A stretch of DNA of 64,000 nt from an uncultured Pseudomonadota bacterium (GTDB lineage: Bacteria > Pseudomonadota > Gammaproteobacteria > Comchoanobacterales > Comchoanobacteraceae), in NCBI GenBank assembly GCA_913020085.1, contig CAJVZW010000003.1, positions 1 to 64,000 on the forward strand. The letters are read 5' to 3'. Within the stretch, counting starts at the first letter, position 1. The number at the start of each line of letters is the position of its first letter. Position numbers and translations under genes: made by a program. The notes beneath the pieces were generated by a model. It was not told where the DNA came from. It saw nothing but the letters and a program-made list of their open reading frames with translations, and did not search any database. Positions 1-8,917 of the stretch are shown piece after piece.

Positions 1-382
1 CAACAGATAGGACCTTATCAGTAGCGAGTGGTCCACCATAAATACCTGAACGCTTTTGGTTAACTTCAAGCTTTCCGCTGCTTACAACTAAGCCAGCTTC
101 AAGAGAAAAACGCTCACTCATTTTCATTGCGGCAGATGCCTTAAGTGAAATGATGTTTTTGTCTTGACCAAGATCAGTGAATGAGCCATTCACGTCAGTT
201 GCTGCGATGCCAGTGTTAGCAGTGACAGAACTGATTGTTGTGTCAGTGATTTGAGCACCGATTTTACGCTCACCAAAATAAGTGAAGTTACCAGCTTCTA
301 CACCTAGACCGAACTTAGCGTCCAGTGCAAAAGTAGAAGCAGAAAGTACAGCTGCTGCTGTGATTAAAGAAGTATATTTCAT
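1..382 (-). CDS. Outer-membrane beta-barrel-like protein, 5' part only
   Basis: The frame opens at an ATG at 382-380 and runs off the left edge, so only the first 127 codons are visible. GGAGAAA lies about six bases upstream and fixes the start. Residues 1-19 (MKYTSLITAAAVLSASTFA) form a typical Sec signal peptide. What follows is rich in Gly, Thr, Ser and alternating hydrophobic residues, with short strands such as AKFGLGVEAGNFTYFG and FSLEAGLVVSSG, as expected for the opening strands of an outer-membrane barrel. I cannot name the family from this fragment; a porin or an OmpA-like or adhesin-type barrel are all possible. It is divergent from the chloride channel gene. Confidence 0.75.
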   Translation of the reverse strand, partial: MKYTSLITAAAVLSASTFALDAKFGLGVEAGNFTYFGERKIGAQITDTTISSVTANTGIAATDVNGSFTDLGQDKNIISLKASAAMKMSERFSLEAGLVVSSGKLEVNQKRSGIYGGPLATDKVLSV

Positions 383-418
383 ATCGTTTCTCCGATGTGT
401 TTGTCCATAACTAGGTAT

Positions 419-448
419 ATTGTAGATTGTTTTATTAAAAAATGTTAA
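419..448 (-). promoter_or_regulatory. Predicted sigma-70 promoter of the outer-membrane protein gene
   Basis: On the minus strand TTAACA (448-443) and TACAAT (424-419) are 18 bases apart, upstream of the ATG at 382. This leaves a leader of roughly 30 bases containing the GGAGAAA ribosome site. The rest of the divergent gap (383-657) is AT-rich; I see no other clear element in it. Confidence 0.45.
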
Positions 449-657
449 ATGAAAAATCGTTAGATCTTTTTCATTCGCGGGAAATAGCACTTAATTTAGG
501 CATATTTGACAAAATTATACGTAAAATTAACGCATAATTCCTTTTTGTGGGATATATCTCATGATTATAAGGGATATAAATGCTGATATATTGGGCATTT
601 ATCTGTGTCAAATGATTCTGTTACACAATATGATTCTTATTTAAGGAGGATATTCTT

Positions 658-2022
658 ATGGCAGGGCCCAGTAGAGATAAGAAGTTATCATATATTCAAC
701 ACGATCATTCGGACAAAGTAGATCATGGTCACATGGAGATTTTTAAACTTCTGATATTAACATTTTTTATAGCTGTCATCGCTTGGGCGCTTACAGTTGT
801 GATGAGAAGCTCGATTGAGCATGCATCTGAGTTCCTTATTGAGCAGATCACTGCAGGTGCCGAATATCAGTGGATTATATTTGTATCCGTAATTCTTACC
901 GGCGCAATCATAAGAGCGTTACTTATTACGCTAAGTAATTGGGATGATGCCTATGGTGACGGTGCAACGCAGTCAATGCAGAAGTTCTACAGTTCATATA
1001 ATGAAGAAGACGCCACGTATCGTTATAAGAGTGCTACATTCACTCAGTCTGTTCGACGGGTTGTTATGACCTTCCTTACTTTGGGTACAGGTGGAAGTGG
1101 TGGTCTTGAGGGTCCAGCCATTCCAGTAGGTGAGGGGATTGGTGCTGCTTTTGCCAAAATGTTCAAGGTAAATGATAATGACACTTTGCGTGTTTTACAG
1201 GTGGCAGGTATTTCAGCATGTGTCTGTACGTTGCTTCAAAGTCCACTTACCTCAGTAATATTCGCGTCAGAAGTGGTATTCTGTGGTCGCTTTATTTATC
1301 ACCCAATGATGTTTGGCTTGCTCTCTTCATTGGTTGCGTACTTTCTTAATAACCATATTTCACAGCTAGAGCCACTTTACTACCATCCAACACATGATGC
1401 AGTCTATACGCTAATGGAATATGCTGAGATAAGCGTTGTGGCGATTCTAGTAAGTATACCGACAGGTATTGGGCTGAGAAGTTTGCTCAATCTATTTAAG
1501 AAGATCTTTATGCCTATCCCATTAGTGATGCGCTCTCCAGTGGCTGCGCTTTTGATCTCAGGGATCGTTTGGGCATCAATCACATATTTATCACTGCCAC
1601 CGGAAAGCGTGATTGGTGTTGGTGAGAAGATGGTAGGTGTGATTGTAAACTCTGATGTTGTTGATTATTCATTTCAGACTTTAATTGCGATTATACTGAT
1701 AAAATCAATTGTAACTTGCTTGACGTTAATGTCAGGAGGAAGTGCAGGTCTGCTGATACCAGCAACATTTCTAGGCGCCTTCTGCGGTGCTCTGGCCTTT
1801 AAAGTTGCATTTATATTTAACTTAACAACGCTCGATTCATCGATACTATATATTGTCACAGGTTTAGCAAGCTCACTGGTAGCAGTGATAGAGATTCCTC
1901 TAACAGCAATTGTGCTTGTGATTGAGATCTTTGGGCGAGGTTATGGCCCATCAGCGATTTTGGCCGTGTGTGTATGTAATTTCTTTATTAACCAGGTCAA
2001 AAAGCGTCAGGCCCTGAAATAG
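658..2022 (+). CDS. clcA: ClC-family chloride channel/transporter
   Basis: A 454-residue polytopic inner-membrane protein of the ClC chloride channel/antiporter family. The gating-glutamate motif is visible as GLEGP (Glu151), equivalent to GREGP in E. coli ClC, preceded by a glycine-rich GTGGSGG stretch. A second glycine-rich selectivity segment, SGGSAGLLIPATFLGA, lies near residues 360-375. Residues 1-30 are a hydrophilic cytosolic tail with several histidines, and there is no C-terminal CBS pair. The start is supported by TAAGGAGG eight bases upstream. The likely role is Cl-/H+ exchange supporting acid resistance. The 3' end overlaps the convergent hemH by 26 bases. Confidence 0.9.
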   Translation: MAGPSRDKKLSYIQHDHSDKVDHGHMEIFKLLILTFFIAVIAWALTVVMRSSIEHASEFLIEQITAGAEYQWIIFVSVILTGAIIRALLITLSNWDDAYGDGATQSMQKFYSSYNEEDATYRYKSATFTQSVRRVVMTFLTLGTGGSGGLEGPAIPVGEGIGAAFAKMFKVNDNDTLRVLQVAGISACVCTLLQSPLTSVIFASEVVFCGRFIYHPMMFGLLSSLVAYFLNNHISQLEPLYYHPTHDAVYTLMEYAEISVVAILVSIPTGIGLRSLLNLFKKIFMPIPLVMRSPVAALLISGIVWASITYLSLPPESVIGVGEKMVGVIVNSDVVDYSFQTLIAIILIKSIVTCLTLMSGGSAGLLIPATFLGAFCGALAFKVAFIFNLTTLDSSILYIVTGLASSLVAVIEIPLTAIVLVIEIFGRGYGPSAILAVCVCNFFINQVKKRQALK

Positions 2023-2986
2023 CGATGAGTGCCCGTGCATGATCATCATGATCATTGAGGCAGGGGATGAGAGTCAGTGACTCTCCCCCAAACTCTACAA
2101 ACTGCTCTGCGTAAGTTACTTTGACCTCTTCGATGGTTTCAAGGCAATCTGCTGCAAAACCTGGACAAATGGCGTCAATTTTACGGTGTTCTTTTGCTAG
2201 CTCTTTTAGGACATCTTCTGTGTAGGGTTTAAGCCATTCTTGCCGACCAAAGCGTGATTGGAAAGAAGTGGTATATTCAGTCTCATTTAGGCCAAGCTGC
2301 TGTGCAAGCAGACGGCTGGTTTGCATGCAGTAGCAATAATATGGGTCACCTTCTGTTAGCATGACCTTTGGTAGTCCGTGATAGGTCAGTAACAGGTGTT
2401 TTTGGCCATGCTCTTTCCAGTGGCGCTTTATCTGATTGCATACGGCTTCTAAGTAGGCAGGATGCTGGTGATAGGTGTGGATAAACTTTGTGTTCCATAA
2501 AAAGTTTTGCTTACTGGCCCATTGACTGAGTGCATCAAAGACACTGCCAGTGGTGCTGGCACTAAATTGAGGGAATAGAGGCAGTATGGTTAGCTTTTTA
2601 ATTGGGTAGGTAGCTCTGAGCTCAGAGATGGCTTTTTCAATATTGTCTTTGCCATAACGAAAAGCATGCCTGACGTGAGTTGTCTCAGGCGTACGCTCAT
2701 CCATTTTTTCAGCAAGGCGTTTTGTGGTTTCAAGAAGTGGTTGAGCTTTGCCATCACAAATCATCTCATAGCTATGTATTAGGCCTCGCGAGCGAAAAGG
2801 CAGAATGAAGCCATAAAGAATCGGATACCATAAGACCTTAGGTAGCTTAATAACACGATGGTCACTGAGGAATTCACGAAGGAATCGCATAATATCAAAA
2901 TAGGTCGGAGTGGCAGGCGAGCCAAGATTCACAATGATGATCGCGTGATGATCAGTTCTATTCTCATGATAAACATTAGTACTCAT
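1997..2986 (-). CDS. hemH: Ferrochelatase
   Basis: This 329-residue protein inserts Fe2+ into protoporphyrin IX, the last step of protoheme synthesis, at the inner face of the membrane. The family signature is complete: NLGSP near residue 20, the catalytic His203 in TYHGLP, and Glu283 in the CPGFAADCLETIEEV segment. A cysteine cluster (YYCYC, about 217-220) follows the histidine motif. The length fits bacterial HemH. It is the last gene of a minus-strand run (hupB, two tRNAs, ppiD, L,D-transpeptidase, hemH), eight bases after the transpeptidase stop, and its 3' end overlaps the ClC gene tail to tail. Confidence 0.95.
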   Translation of the reverse strand: MSTNVYHENRTDHHAIIIVNLGSPATPTYFDIMRFLREFLSDHRVIKLPKVLWYPILYGFILPFRSRGLIHSYEMICDGKAQPLLETTKRLAEKMDERTPETTHVRHAFRYGKDNIEKAISELRATYPIKKLTILPLFPQFSASTTGSVFDALSQWASKQNFLWNTKFIHTYHQHPAYLEAVCNQIKRHWKEHGQKHLLLTYHGLPKVMLTEGDPYYCYCMQTSRLLAQQLGLNETEYTTSFQSRFGRQEWLKPYTEDVLKELAKEHRKIDAICPGFAADCLETIEEVKVTYAEQFVEFGGESLTLIPCLNDHDDHARALIAISGPDAF

Positions 2987-2994
2987 AGTGGCTC

Positions 2995-3462
2995 CTAGCG
3001 TTCAATATTAACGAGTGTGCCTATTTTTATTGCTTGGCACAGCTCGATAATATCCTGATTGCCCATTCGGATGCAACCTTTTGATGCGGGGGTGCCAAGA
3101 AGATTTTCTTGATGGGTGCCATGAATATAAATGTAGCGATCAAATGAGTCGATACCAGGTCCAGAGTTAACGCCAGGTACCATTCCTTGAAGACGAATAA
3201 TCCGAGAGAGTATCATGTCTTCATCGGTCATTGCGTCCCATGTGTCAGGTTGAAAAATGCCTCGAGCGACTCTATCTTGAAATCTTGTGTAGATTGGTTC
3301 ATCCAGTCCAATCAGGTCACACACTTGGTGTAAACCAATAGGCGTTTGATAAGAGTCCTCTTTATTACCAATACCAAAACCAGATGTTGAGATAACAAAA
3401 GAAAAGGTGCGTGATTTGTCTTGGAGCATCAATGACTGCTGAGCGATGGATATATTGATCAT
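2995..3462 (-). CDS. YkuD-type L,D-transpeptidase without a visible signal peptide
   Basis: A 155-residue single-domain YkuD protein. The catalytic signature is intact: His114 in YIYIHGT and Cys130 in SKGCIRM. The family forms 3-3 peptidoglycan crosslinks or attaches lipoproteins to peptidoglycan in the periplasm. The N-terminus (MINISIAQQSLMLQDKSR) starts directly with the first strand of the domain and shows neither a signal peptide nor a membrane anchor, so export is unexplained. The start ATG shares one base with the ppiD stop (TAATG), implying translational coupling. It resembles the small single-domain ErfK/YkuD proteins of gammaproteobacteria. Confidence 0.85.
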   Translation of the reverse strand: MINISIAQQSLMLQDKSRTFSFVISTSGFGIGNKEDSYQTPIGLHQVCDLIGLDEPIYTRFQDRVARGIFQPDTWDAMTDEDMILSRIIRLQGMVPGVNSGPGIDSFDRYIYIHGTHQENLLGTPASKGCIRMGNQDIIELCQAIKIGTLVNIER

Positions 3463-5111
3463 TATTTGCTTATGTCTGCCAGCATCAGTATAGAGCCGGC
3501 GAGATAATCAGGGGTGTCATCTTTGTTGGCTGGCTTCAGCGCTGGGTATACAATTGACCGGATAGAGGCGATCGAGCTTCCAAGGTCAAATGCAGGATAT
3601 GGATCTGCTTTGCTTTGATAAAGCAAGAAACTCTCTGCAATTCCCTTTACAGACACATAGGAGGATAGCTGTGGGTAACTGATAGAGAATGTCGATGAGT
3701 TGATGTTCTCTTTTGTTTTAGCGCTCAGTCCGCCTTGGTTGAGTTCACTCATGACTCGGGCTTTGAAAAGTGCAAGCTGCGTATCTTTAAGCTGGGATTG
3801 TAACTTTTCTTCGCAGATGCTTTTGGCTTCGGCAAAACTCATTGGGTGCGCTGGTGATGTGGATTTAAGCTGGGCAATAACATAGGATGGCCCATTGGTT
3901 ACAATAACAGGAGTAAGGTAAGAGGCGGCATCATCTTGATTGAGATGTTCAAGAATTGACGAACCTTGCCAGCTAATTGGCAAATCCTTTTCGCTAACTT
4001 TTAGTTGTTTTACTTTAGCGCCGAATTTATCTGAGAGCATATCAAGGTTGTTCTCAGTAAAAGCCAGCTCTTTGAGGGTTTTCTCGCTGGAGGTGAAAAG
4101 GTCCGCTGCAGATGATTGTTGGTATTGGCTGATAAGCTTTGAGTTGGGCACGGGCGGAGAAAATGCAAAATTGTAGTGGCTGTTTTCTTTGTGAAGACCA
4201 TCTGGGCTGTTATGAGCACGGGCATAGACGTGAAAGCCTTGCTTAATAAGTGAGGAAACAGCAATAAAGTCTGAAGGTGGCATTTTTTCTTGCTTCAGCT
4301 GTTTGAGAGTGTAAAAGCCCTTAGATGAGCCTTTCTCGATAACGAACATCTTCTTGCGCGCCTTAGGGGCTTTGCTAGGGTTTTTTGCAAAATAAGCGGC
4401 TGCTTGTTTTACAGTTGCCTTCTTGTCAATAAAGTTACTTGGTTTGATCTCGATGTAATTAATATCGTATGTAGTGGGGTGAACAAGGCTGGACTGATTA
4501 GCATTGTAATACTCTTTAAGCTCTTTCTCAGATGGGCTCACAGCTGGTAATGAGATTTCCATGCGTTCATATGTACGCTTTTGATTTTTAATGGCTTGGT
4601 TTACTGAGATGCTGTAAGTATCAAAAAGGTCTGTGTTCCTCAGTAGATCAGCAAATGTTTCCCGCCGCCACCGATCTTGTACATTAATAATGAACTGTGC
4701 GCTACTCATACCAAGGTGGCGGGCGCGATTATCTATCTCTGTTGATGTTAATTGATTGTCATTGCTTAACAATTTGTGTGTTGCTTTGTTTGGTGGTTCA
4801 AAACCGTTGCTCTCAAGGAAGCTTGCAAGTTTAGCATCTTGTAGCCACTTGTCTTTGTAGCTATTAGCGAACTGGTTGGCAATTGTAACAAAATCAGGAT
4901 CTGATTTGTCAATTCCATATTGCTGGAGGTAGCTGTTTGTAAATACCTCAATCTGTGAATCAGAGAGTGTTCGGTGGCCCATGTATGTACTAATTGATCG
5001 AGCACTCATAAGAGCCGAGTCAAGTCCATAAAAACCGATTGATAACGCAACTGCTGCGATAATAAGAATAGTTGCTGGGCTATGCCGCTTGGGGATTGTC
5101 AGGTTATTCAT
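3462..5111 (-). CDS. ppiD: PpiD-like periplasmic folding factor (SurA_N/parvulin type)
   Basis: A 549-residue protein with one N-terminal transmembrane anchor (about residues 13-33) and a periplasmic body. Residues 35-180 resemble the SurA/PpiD chaperone domain (LSDSQIEVFTNSYLQQYGI, followed by long helices). The middle (about 195-360) would be the parvulin-like region, but it is divergent and I do not see confident isomerase residues, so activity may be lost. PpiD works at the SecYEG exit as a chaperone for newly exported proteins. Gene order after hupB and the tRNA pair matches other gammaproteobacteria and supports the name. It lies 16 bases downstream of tRNA-Asp. Confidence 0.8.
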   Translation of the reverse strand: MNNLTIPKRHSPATILIIAAVALSIGFYGLDSALMSARSISTYMGHRTLSDSQIEVFTNSYLQQYGIDKSDPDFVTIANQFANSYKDKWLQDAKLASFLESNGFEPPNKATHKLLSNDNQLTSTEIDNRARHLGMSSAQFIINVQDRWRRETFADLLRNTDLFDTYSISVNQAIKNQKRTYERMEISLPAVSPSEKELKEYYNANQSSLVHPTTYDINYIEIKPSNFIDKKATVKQAAAYFAKNPSKAPKARKKMFVIEKGSSKGFYTLKQLKQEKMPPSDFIAVSSLIKQGFHVYARAHNSPDGLHKENSHYNFAFSPPVPNSKLISQYQQSSAADLFTSSEKTLKELAFTENNLDMLSDKFGAKVKQLKVSEKDLPISWQGSSILEHLNQDDAASYLTPVIVTNGPSYVIAQLKSTSPAHPMSFAEAKSICEEKLQSQLKDTQLALFKARVMSELNQGGLSAKTKENINSSTFSISYPQLSSYVSVKGIAESFLLYQSKADPYPAFDLGSSIASIRSIVYPALKPANKDDTPDYLAGSILMLADISK

Positions 5112-5127
5112 AATACATCAATTTAAA

Positions 5128-5205
5128 TGGCGGAGTGGACGGGGCTCGAACCCGCGACCCCCGGCGTGACAGGCCGGTATTCTAACCAAACTGAACTACC
5201 ACTCC
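5128..5205 (-). tRNA. tRNA-Asp (GTC)
   Basis: The minus strand folds as a full cloverleaf with 5' GGAGTGG, anticodon loop CTGTCAC, T-loop TTCGAGC and an acceptor ending in an encoded CCA. It closely resembles E. coli tRNA-Asp, with one extra base in the D-loop. It is five bases downstream of tRNA-Val and followed by ppiD, a conserved pairing. Confidence 0.97.
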
Positions 5206-5209
5206 TAAA

Positions 5210-5282
5210 TGGGTACTGAGGGATTTGAACCCCCGACATTCGCCTTGTAAGGGCGACGCTCTACCAACTGAGCTAAGTACCC
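5210..5282 (-). tRNA. tRNA-Val (TAC)
   Basis: The minus strand gives acceptor GGGTACT pairing with AGTACCC, D-arm GCTCAGTTGGTAGAGC, anticodon loop CTTACAA (anticodon TAC) and T-loop TTCAAAT. CCA is not encoded and must be added, unlike in the adjacent tRNA-Asp. It lies between hupB and tRNA-Asp. Confidence 0.97.
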
Positions 5283-5360
5283 GCAGGAGGATTATAATCG
5301 TCGGGGTTGACGATGTCCAGAGGAAATTAGCTCAAAGTAGTGCATTTACGCAATCAGCTG

Positions 5361-5666
5361 TTATGCAGATGCGTAGAATTCGTCAGCAGCCTCTTCTAGT
5401 AATTTACCAGTTTTGGCTTTAGCAATCATTTTCTCAGCGATTTCAAGTTTCTCGCCAGTTTGTGGATTACGGCCGGTAGTTGCTTTACGCTTCATTACTT
5501 TAATTGTAAGGTAGCCAACACGACGGATGGTATGACCTTTAGCAATGGATTCGATGACAGCTTCCTCTTCGGCTTTAAGTAGTTCAGCAATTTGTTTTTT
5601 TGAAAACTCTGGAAGCTTTTCAGAGATAAGCTCAATTAAACCTTTACTGTTGATTATTTCAGACAT
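5361..5666 (-). CDS. hupB: HU-family nucleoid protein
   Basis: A 101-residue DNABII protein. The N-terminal helices (SKGLIELISEKLPEFSKKQI) lead into the beta-arm motif GRNPQTGEKLEIAEKMIAKA, where the conserved Arg-Asn-Pro tip is present, and the C-terminal helix completes the fold. HU dimers bend and compact DNA non-specifically. Position upstream of tRNA-Val, tRNA-Asp and ppiD matches hupB of pseudomonads and enterics (lon-hupB-ppiD), although lon is not present here. AGAGG lies nine bases before the ATG and a strong promoter lies about 45 bases upstream. The core GRNP-K motif is orthodox, though a few arm residues (for example VGYLTIKVMKRKA) differ from E. coli HU. Confidence 0.92.
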   Translation of the reverse strand: MSEIINSKGLIELISEKLPEFSKKQIAELLKAEEEAVIESIAKGHTIRRVGYLTIKVMKRKATTGRNPQTGEKLEIAEKMIAKAKTGKLLEEAADEFYASA

Positions 5667-5710
5667 AATTTAGACCTCTTAGATTAGAAAAATGTTGTGT
5701 TACGTAATCA

Positions 5711-5740
5711 TTTATAACAGCTTGCAATTTTCCATGTCAA
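5711..5740 (-). promoter_or_regulatory. Strong sigma-70 promoter of hupB and the tRNA/ppiD run
   Basis: On the minus strand a perfect TTGACA (5740-5735) and TATAAA (5716-5711) are 18 bases apart, upstream of hupB. No other promoter was seen before ppiD, so this one may also serve the two tRNAs and the downstream genes. Confidence 0.7.
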
Positions 5741-5898
5741 CAGTTATTTCGATATAAAATGCAATTTTTCCGCTGATAATGGGGCTTTATGGGCTTTTTT
5801 GTATGATTTATTTGCAGTATAACTATTGTCTGTTTATTTTATAAGACATTGATAGTAATTGATATATGTCATTCTGGTATTCAGGTTGCGTGCGGGCT

Positions 5899-5916
5899 CA
5901 TACTAAATATAGTATG
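5899..5916. repeat. Perfect 7-bp inverted repeat in the hupB/permease gap
   Basis: CATACTA and TAGTATG flank a four-base loop. The sequence is AT-rich. On the plus strand it is followed by GGGG and then a T-rich run; on the minus strand no T-run follows, so it is a poor terminator for the permease gene. It could be a weak hairpin or a protein-binding palindrome. The rest of the 292-base gap (5667-5958) contains the hupB promoter and otherwise nothing I can name. Confidence 0.35.
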
Positions 5917-5958
5917 GGGTGTTTATTTTTATCTAAAATAAGCAAATATTACCTAATA

Positions 5959-7563
5959 TTAAATCGATTCTGAAAAGTCATACTGATCAATGTGCGCGAC
6001 AATGTCCTGGCATTTCTGATTTGATTGGCGAGAAATGTAGGCCAGCCATAGGATAACCATACTAAATATGAGGACAACGATTAAATCGATTCCAATTGGT
6101 ATCAGCGCAAGGCCTTTACCGTAACAGCTTAACATTGAAATACTACCTATCCCTAAAAAGTAAGGTAGTATCCATATGCTGGAATTGCTCGCAAGTTCGT
6201 TAAGTAATGACTTATTATATATTGCAGCATAAACAAAAAGCGCGCCGTATCCAGCGGCAAGGGCAGATAATACTAGTTTAAATGTACTCCAGCCAGACCA
6301 TAACGCTAACAAGTTACATACAAAAAATATAACTACGCAGCCATAATAACCGCCAGGTATTTTAAATGGGCGATTAAGATCAGGTAGCTGTGTTCTTAAA
6401 GAATAAAGTGATATAGGGCCCACCGAATAAGCGATAAACATCGCCAAGGTTTGAAACTTTACCAAATCCTCCCAAGCAGTAAGGGTGAAAAACATTATTG
6501 TTCCAACAAAAAAGTTAAGGATAAGTGCGCTGATGGGAACTCCTCTAATGTTTAAGTAGGTAAGACCTTGCGGCGCAAATCCATTTTTCCCAATAGCATA
6601 AACGAGCCGTGAAGAAGTAGCGCAGTAGGATAAACCCGTGCCAAATGGCGATATTATTGAATCTGCGGAGATTGTGGCGCTCAGCCATAGCAGGCCCAGT
6701 GATTTAACGATACCTACCATCGGGGCGCTCACGTCGGGATAATGCAAAGAGGTCCAGCCTGATTTTAGCATGTAGGGTGATACACTACCGATGAATGCGA
6801 TCTGCAAAGAGACATACAGTATGAAACAAATCCCCACCGAGCCAATAACCGCAATAGGGATCGAAACGGCTGGCTTTTCTACTTCACTGGCAAGCGAGGT
6901 AGCTTCCCTGAAGCCTAAAAAGGCAAATATACATGTAGTTGTTTGCTCAAGCACTGCTTGCCAGCCACCTGGCATAAATCCATGCTCTGTAAAGTTACTC
7001 GGTTCAAATCGGGTGTAAACAATCATTACGATGGTAATCAGTGGAAATGCTAACTTCCACATTGCAATGCTCGAACTAAGGCGCATTAAGATATGAATCC
7101 CCGCAATATTCACCCATGTCATCAGACCTAAAAGCACAATGGCTAGACCAAGACCAAAATAGGTAAGCCGGATCGCTCCATCAATATGGTTGACAATTTC
7201 AGGAAGCCCATCAGGGTAGTAGGGTGTTAGATGCTGAATAATTACCTGAACCTCTGTGGGGGCACATGCTACGCAGGACAGCCAGGCTAATAAACTCATG
7301 CCAAAGCTGATACTGCTGCCATGAGAAAAATGAGAATAACGCGCAATTCCTCCTGCTACAGGAAAAGTGGTCGATAGCTCAGAAAAGCAAAAGGCAATGG
7401 TAGCAATCATCAACGCGCTGATTGCCCAGCTAATAATACTTGCTGGGCCTGCTGTTACGGCACATATATATGCGACCATTAACCAGCCGCCTCCAATCAT
7501 ACAGTTGATAGATGTCAGTAAAAGGTCTAAAGTGCCTATGGAGCGTTTAAATTGTTGCGTCAT
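5959..7563 (-). CDS. APC-family amino acid permease
   Basis: A 534-residue inner-membrane transporter with 12 or more predicted hydrophobic helices. The N-terminal motif of the amino acid-polyamine-organocation family is present: GTLDLLLTSINCMIGGGWL in helix 1, with the unwound GGGW segment that binds the substrate carboxylate and amine. The central FLGFREATSLASEVEKP is the conserved family motif in helix 6 and the following loop (usually FxGFExxxxxAEExxnP). The substrate cannot be read from sequence. It is longer than the usual 450-500 residues, with extra C-terminal helices. It is monocistronic and divergent from the ABC pair at 7659. Confidence 0.88.
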   Translation of the reverse strand: MTQQFKRSIGTLDLLLTSINCMIGGGWLMVAYICAVTAGPASIISWAISALMIATIAFCFSELSTTFPVAGGIARYSHFSHGSSISFGMSLLAWLSCVACAPTEVQVIIQHLTPYYPDGLPEIVNHIDGAIRLTYFGLGLAIVLLGLMTWVNIAGIHILMRLSSSIAMWKLAFPLITIVMIVYTRFEPSNFTEHGFMPGGWQAVLEQTTTCIFAFLGFREATSLASEVEKPAVSIPIAVIGSVGICFILYVSLQIAFIGSVSPYMLKSGWTSLHYPDVSAPMVGIVKSLGLLWLSATISADSIISPFGTGLSYCATSSRLVYAIGKNGFAPQGLTYLNIRGVPISALILNFFVGTIMFFTLTAWEDLVKFQTLAMFIAYSVGPISLYSLRTQLPDLNRPFKIPGGYYGCVVIFFVCNLLALWSGWSTFKLVLSALAAGYGALFVYAAIYNKSLLNELASNSSIWILPYFLGIGSISMLSCYGKGLALIPIGIDLIVVLIFSMVILWLAYISRQSNQKCQDIVAHIDQYDFSESI

Positions 7564-7658
7564 ATCTTATGTGAATTGTTACTTGGGCTTAGATTAACCA
7601 AACCTCAGGCATAATTCAAGACATTATATTCGATATACCAAATATTTATTCATTAAAA

Positions 7659-8240
7659 ATGACTATGATTGAATTTTTATCTATAAGACAGTTTTTTTCA
7701 GACAGAGTATTACAGCTCAATGCCTCTTTGCGAGTCAATCAAGGGGACATGATTCATCTCACGGGGCATAATGGCTGTGGTAAAACTACCCTAATTGAGT
7801 TGATGTGTCATATTCAGAGGGGTGATGTTTCAATGCAGATTGATAACAGGCCCATTGCTTTTCGAGACCCTGCTTATTGTCAACGTATCAACTACATCAG
7901 TCTCAATGATCGTTTGCCAGAGTATGTCTGTGTAGGACAATATCTTGCGCATTGCAATGCTAGCATGTGGCCACTTGTTAGTGAGCTGGACCCAAAGATG
8001 AAAATCATGCAGCTTTCTTCAGGGCAGCGACAAAAGCTGCGACTTGCAAAACTTCTCGACCAGCGCCCATATATTTTCCTTGACGAGCCATTTAATGCGC
8101 TTGATGCATCTGCTGTTGATATGCTCAGTGAGTATTTTATACAACTGCAGCAGCAGGGTATTACCTTAATATATGCTTCACACATCAGTGGGCCATCAAC
8201 AAAAAGAGTGAACTGTGAAGAAATTATATCTATACAATGA
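7659..8240 (+). CDS. ccmA: Small ABC-transporter ATPase, CcmA-like
   Basis: A 193-residue stand-alone nucleotide-binding domain. Walker A is GHNGCGKTT (about residues 35-43), the signature is LSSGQRQKLRLAKLL (about 117-131), Walker B is YIFLDEPFNALD with the catalytic Glu, and the switch His is in YASHIS. Its size and the following CcmB-like membrane protein point to CcmA, the ATPase that releases heme-loaded CcmE from CcmCD during cytochrome c maturation. No ccmC-ccmH genes are in the window, so another small exporter remains possible. No clear Shine-Dalgarno precedes ATG 7659, and a second in-frame ATG is at 7665. Confidence 0.65.
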   Translation: MTMIEFLSIRQFFSDRVLQLNASLRVNQGDMIHLTGHNGCGKTTLIELMCHIQRGDVSMQIDNRPIAFRDPAYCQRINYISLNDRLPEYVCVGQYLAHCNASMWPLVSELDPKMKIMQLSSGQRQKLRLAKLLDQRPYIFLDEPFNALDASAVDMLSEYFIQLQQQGITLIYASHISGPSTKRVNCEEIISIQ

Positions 8241-8844
8241 ATTTGAAAAACTGAGACTAAACGCATCAGGCTACTTTGTTGCTTGGGCGTTCTGTCTTGT
8301 AATCATCGCAGTGATTGATATTATGCCGGTTGTCTACTCAAGTGCGCAGCGGTTTCCAGTTATTATGATGTTGATGCTGGTTATCAATCGCTTATCTGAC
8401 CCATTAACTCACCAACAGCTAACTATTAATAAAGGTGATCTTTTGCACCCTGATCGTATTGCAATGGTTTGCTCGGCCAGCATTTCTATTCAGATGCTAT
8501 TGGTGGTTCCGCTTGAGTCATTACTGTTTTATGGCGTGATTACTGCCTACGGGATGAGTCAGTATGCAGCATTTGCAACGGTCTACTACTTGCTTGCTGG
8601 ATTGATGATTGGGATTCAGCGTTTTGTGGGGATGTTTCATTGTGTGTTTACGCCAACAAGTGCCCTGCTGCTGATAGGTGCATTATTGATGCCATGTTTT
8701 TTCTTGCTGGCTGTACCATTTGAGCAATTATTGCTCGGCGGGATGTACGGCGCTACATTGCTACCCATCATGGGTTATTGTTTGCTGTGTATATTTATAT
8801 TGCCTATTTTAAGTTACTTGCTTTATGACTGGTGGTCATACTAA
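8215..8844 (+). CDS. ccmB: CcmB-like ABC-transporter membrane subunit
   Basis: A 209-residue membrane protein with about six hydrophobic segments (roughly 18-38, 50-62, 90-115, 122-142, 150-170, 180-205). Its size and the 26-base overlap with the ATPase gene suggest CcmB, the permease of heme-handling CcmAB. The GTG start at 8215 is deduced from frame; there is no ATG before the first membrane segment. Sequence identity to the family is weak to my eye, so the call rests mainly on size, topology and its neighbour. Confidence 0.55.
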   Translation: MKKLYLYNEFEKLRLNASGYFVAWAFCLVIIAVIDIMPVVYSSAQRFPVIMMLMLVINRLSDPLTHQQLTINKGDLLHPDRIAMVCSASISIQMLLVVPLESLLFYGVITAYGMSQYAAFATVYYLLAGLMIGIQRFVGMFHCVFTPTSALLLIGALLMPCFFLLAVPFEQLLLGGMYGATLLPIMGYCLLCIFILPILSYLLYDWWSY

Positions 8845-8875
8845 TCAATTTTACTGTCTGACTGTGATGCGGGGC

Positions 8876-8904
8876 TTGCAACCGATACCCTCAAATGCTA
8901 GAGT
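8876..8904 (+). promoter_or_regulatory. Promoter of the tRNA-Val/thrS operon
   Basis: TTGCAA (8876-8881) and TAGAGT (8899-8904) are 17 bases apart and end 13 bases before the tRNA. Transcription would start a few bases before tRNA-Val and continue into thrS. Confidence 0.6.
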
Positions 8905-8917
8905 AAACAACAGCTTT

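Noticed and set aside
5225-5422. A 65-codon plus-strand frame near the tRNA-Val
   Set aside because: It lies over a tRNA and the end of hupB; no ribosome site or protein similarity.
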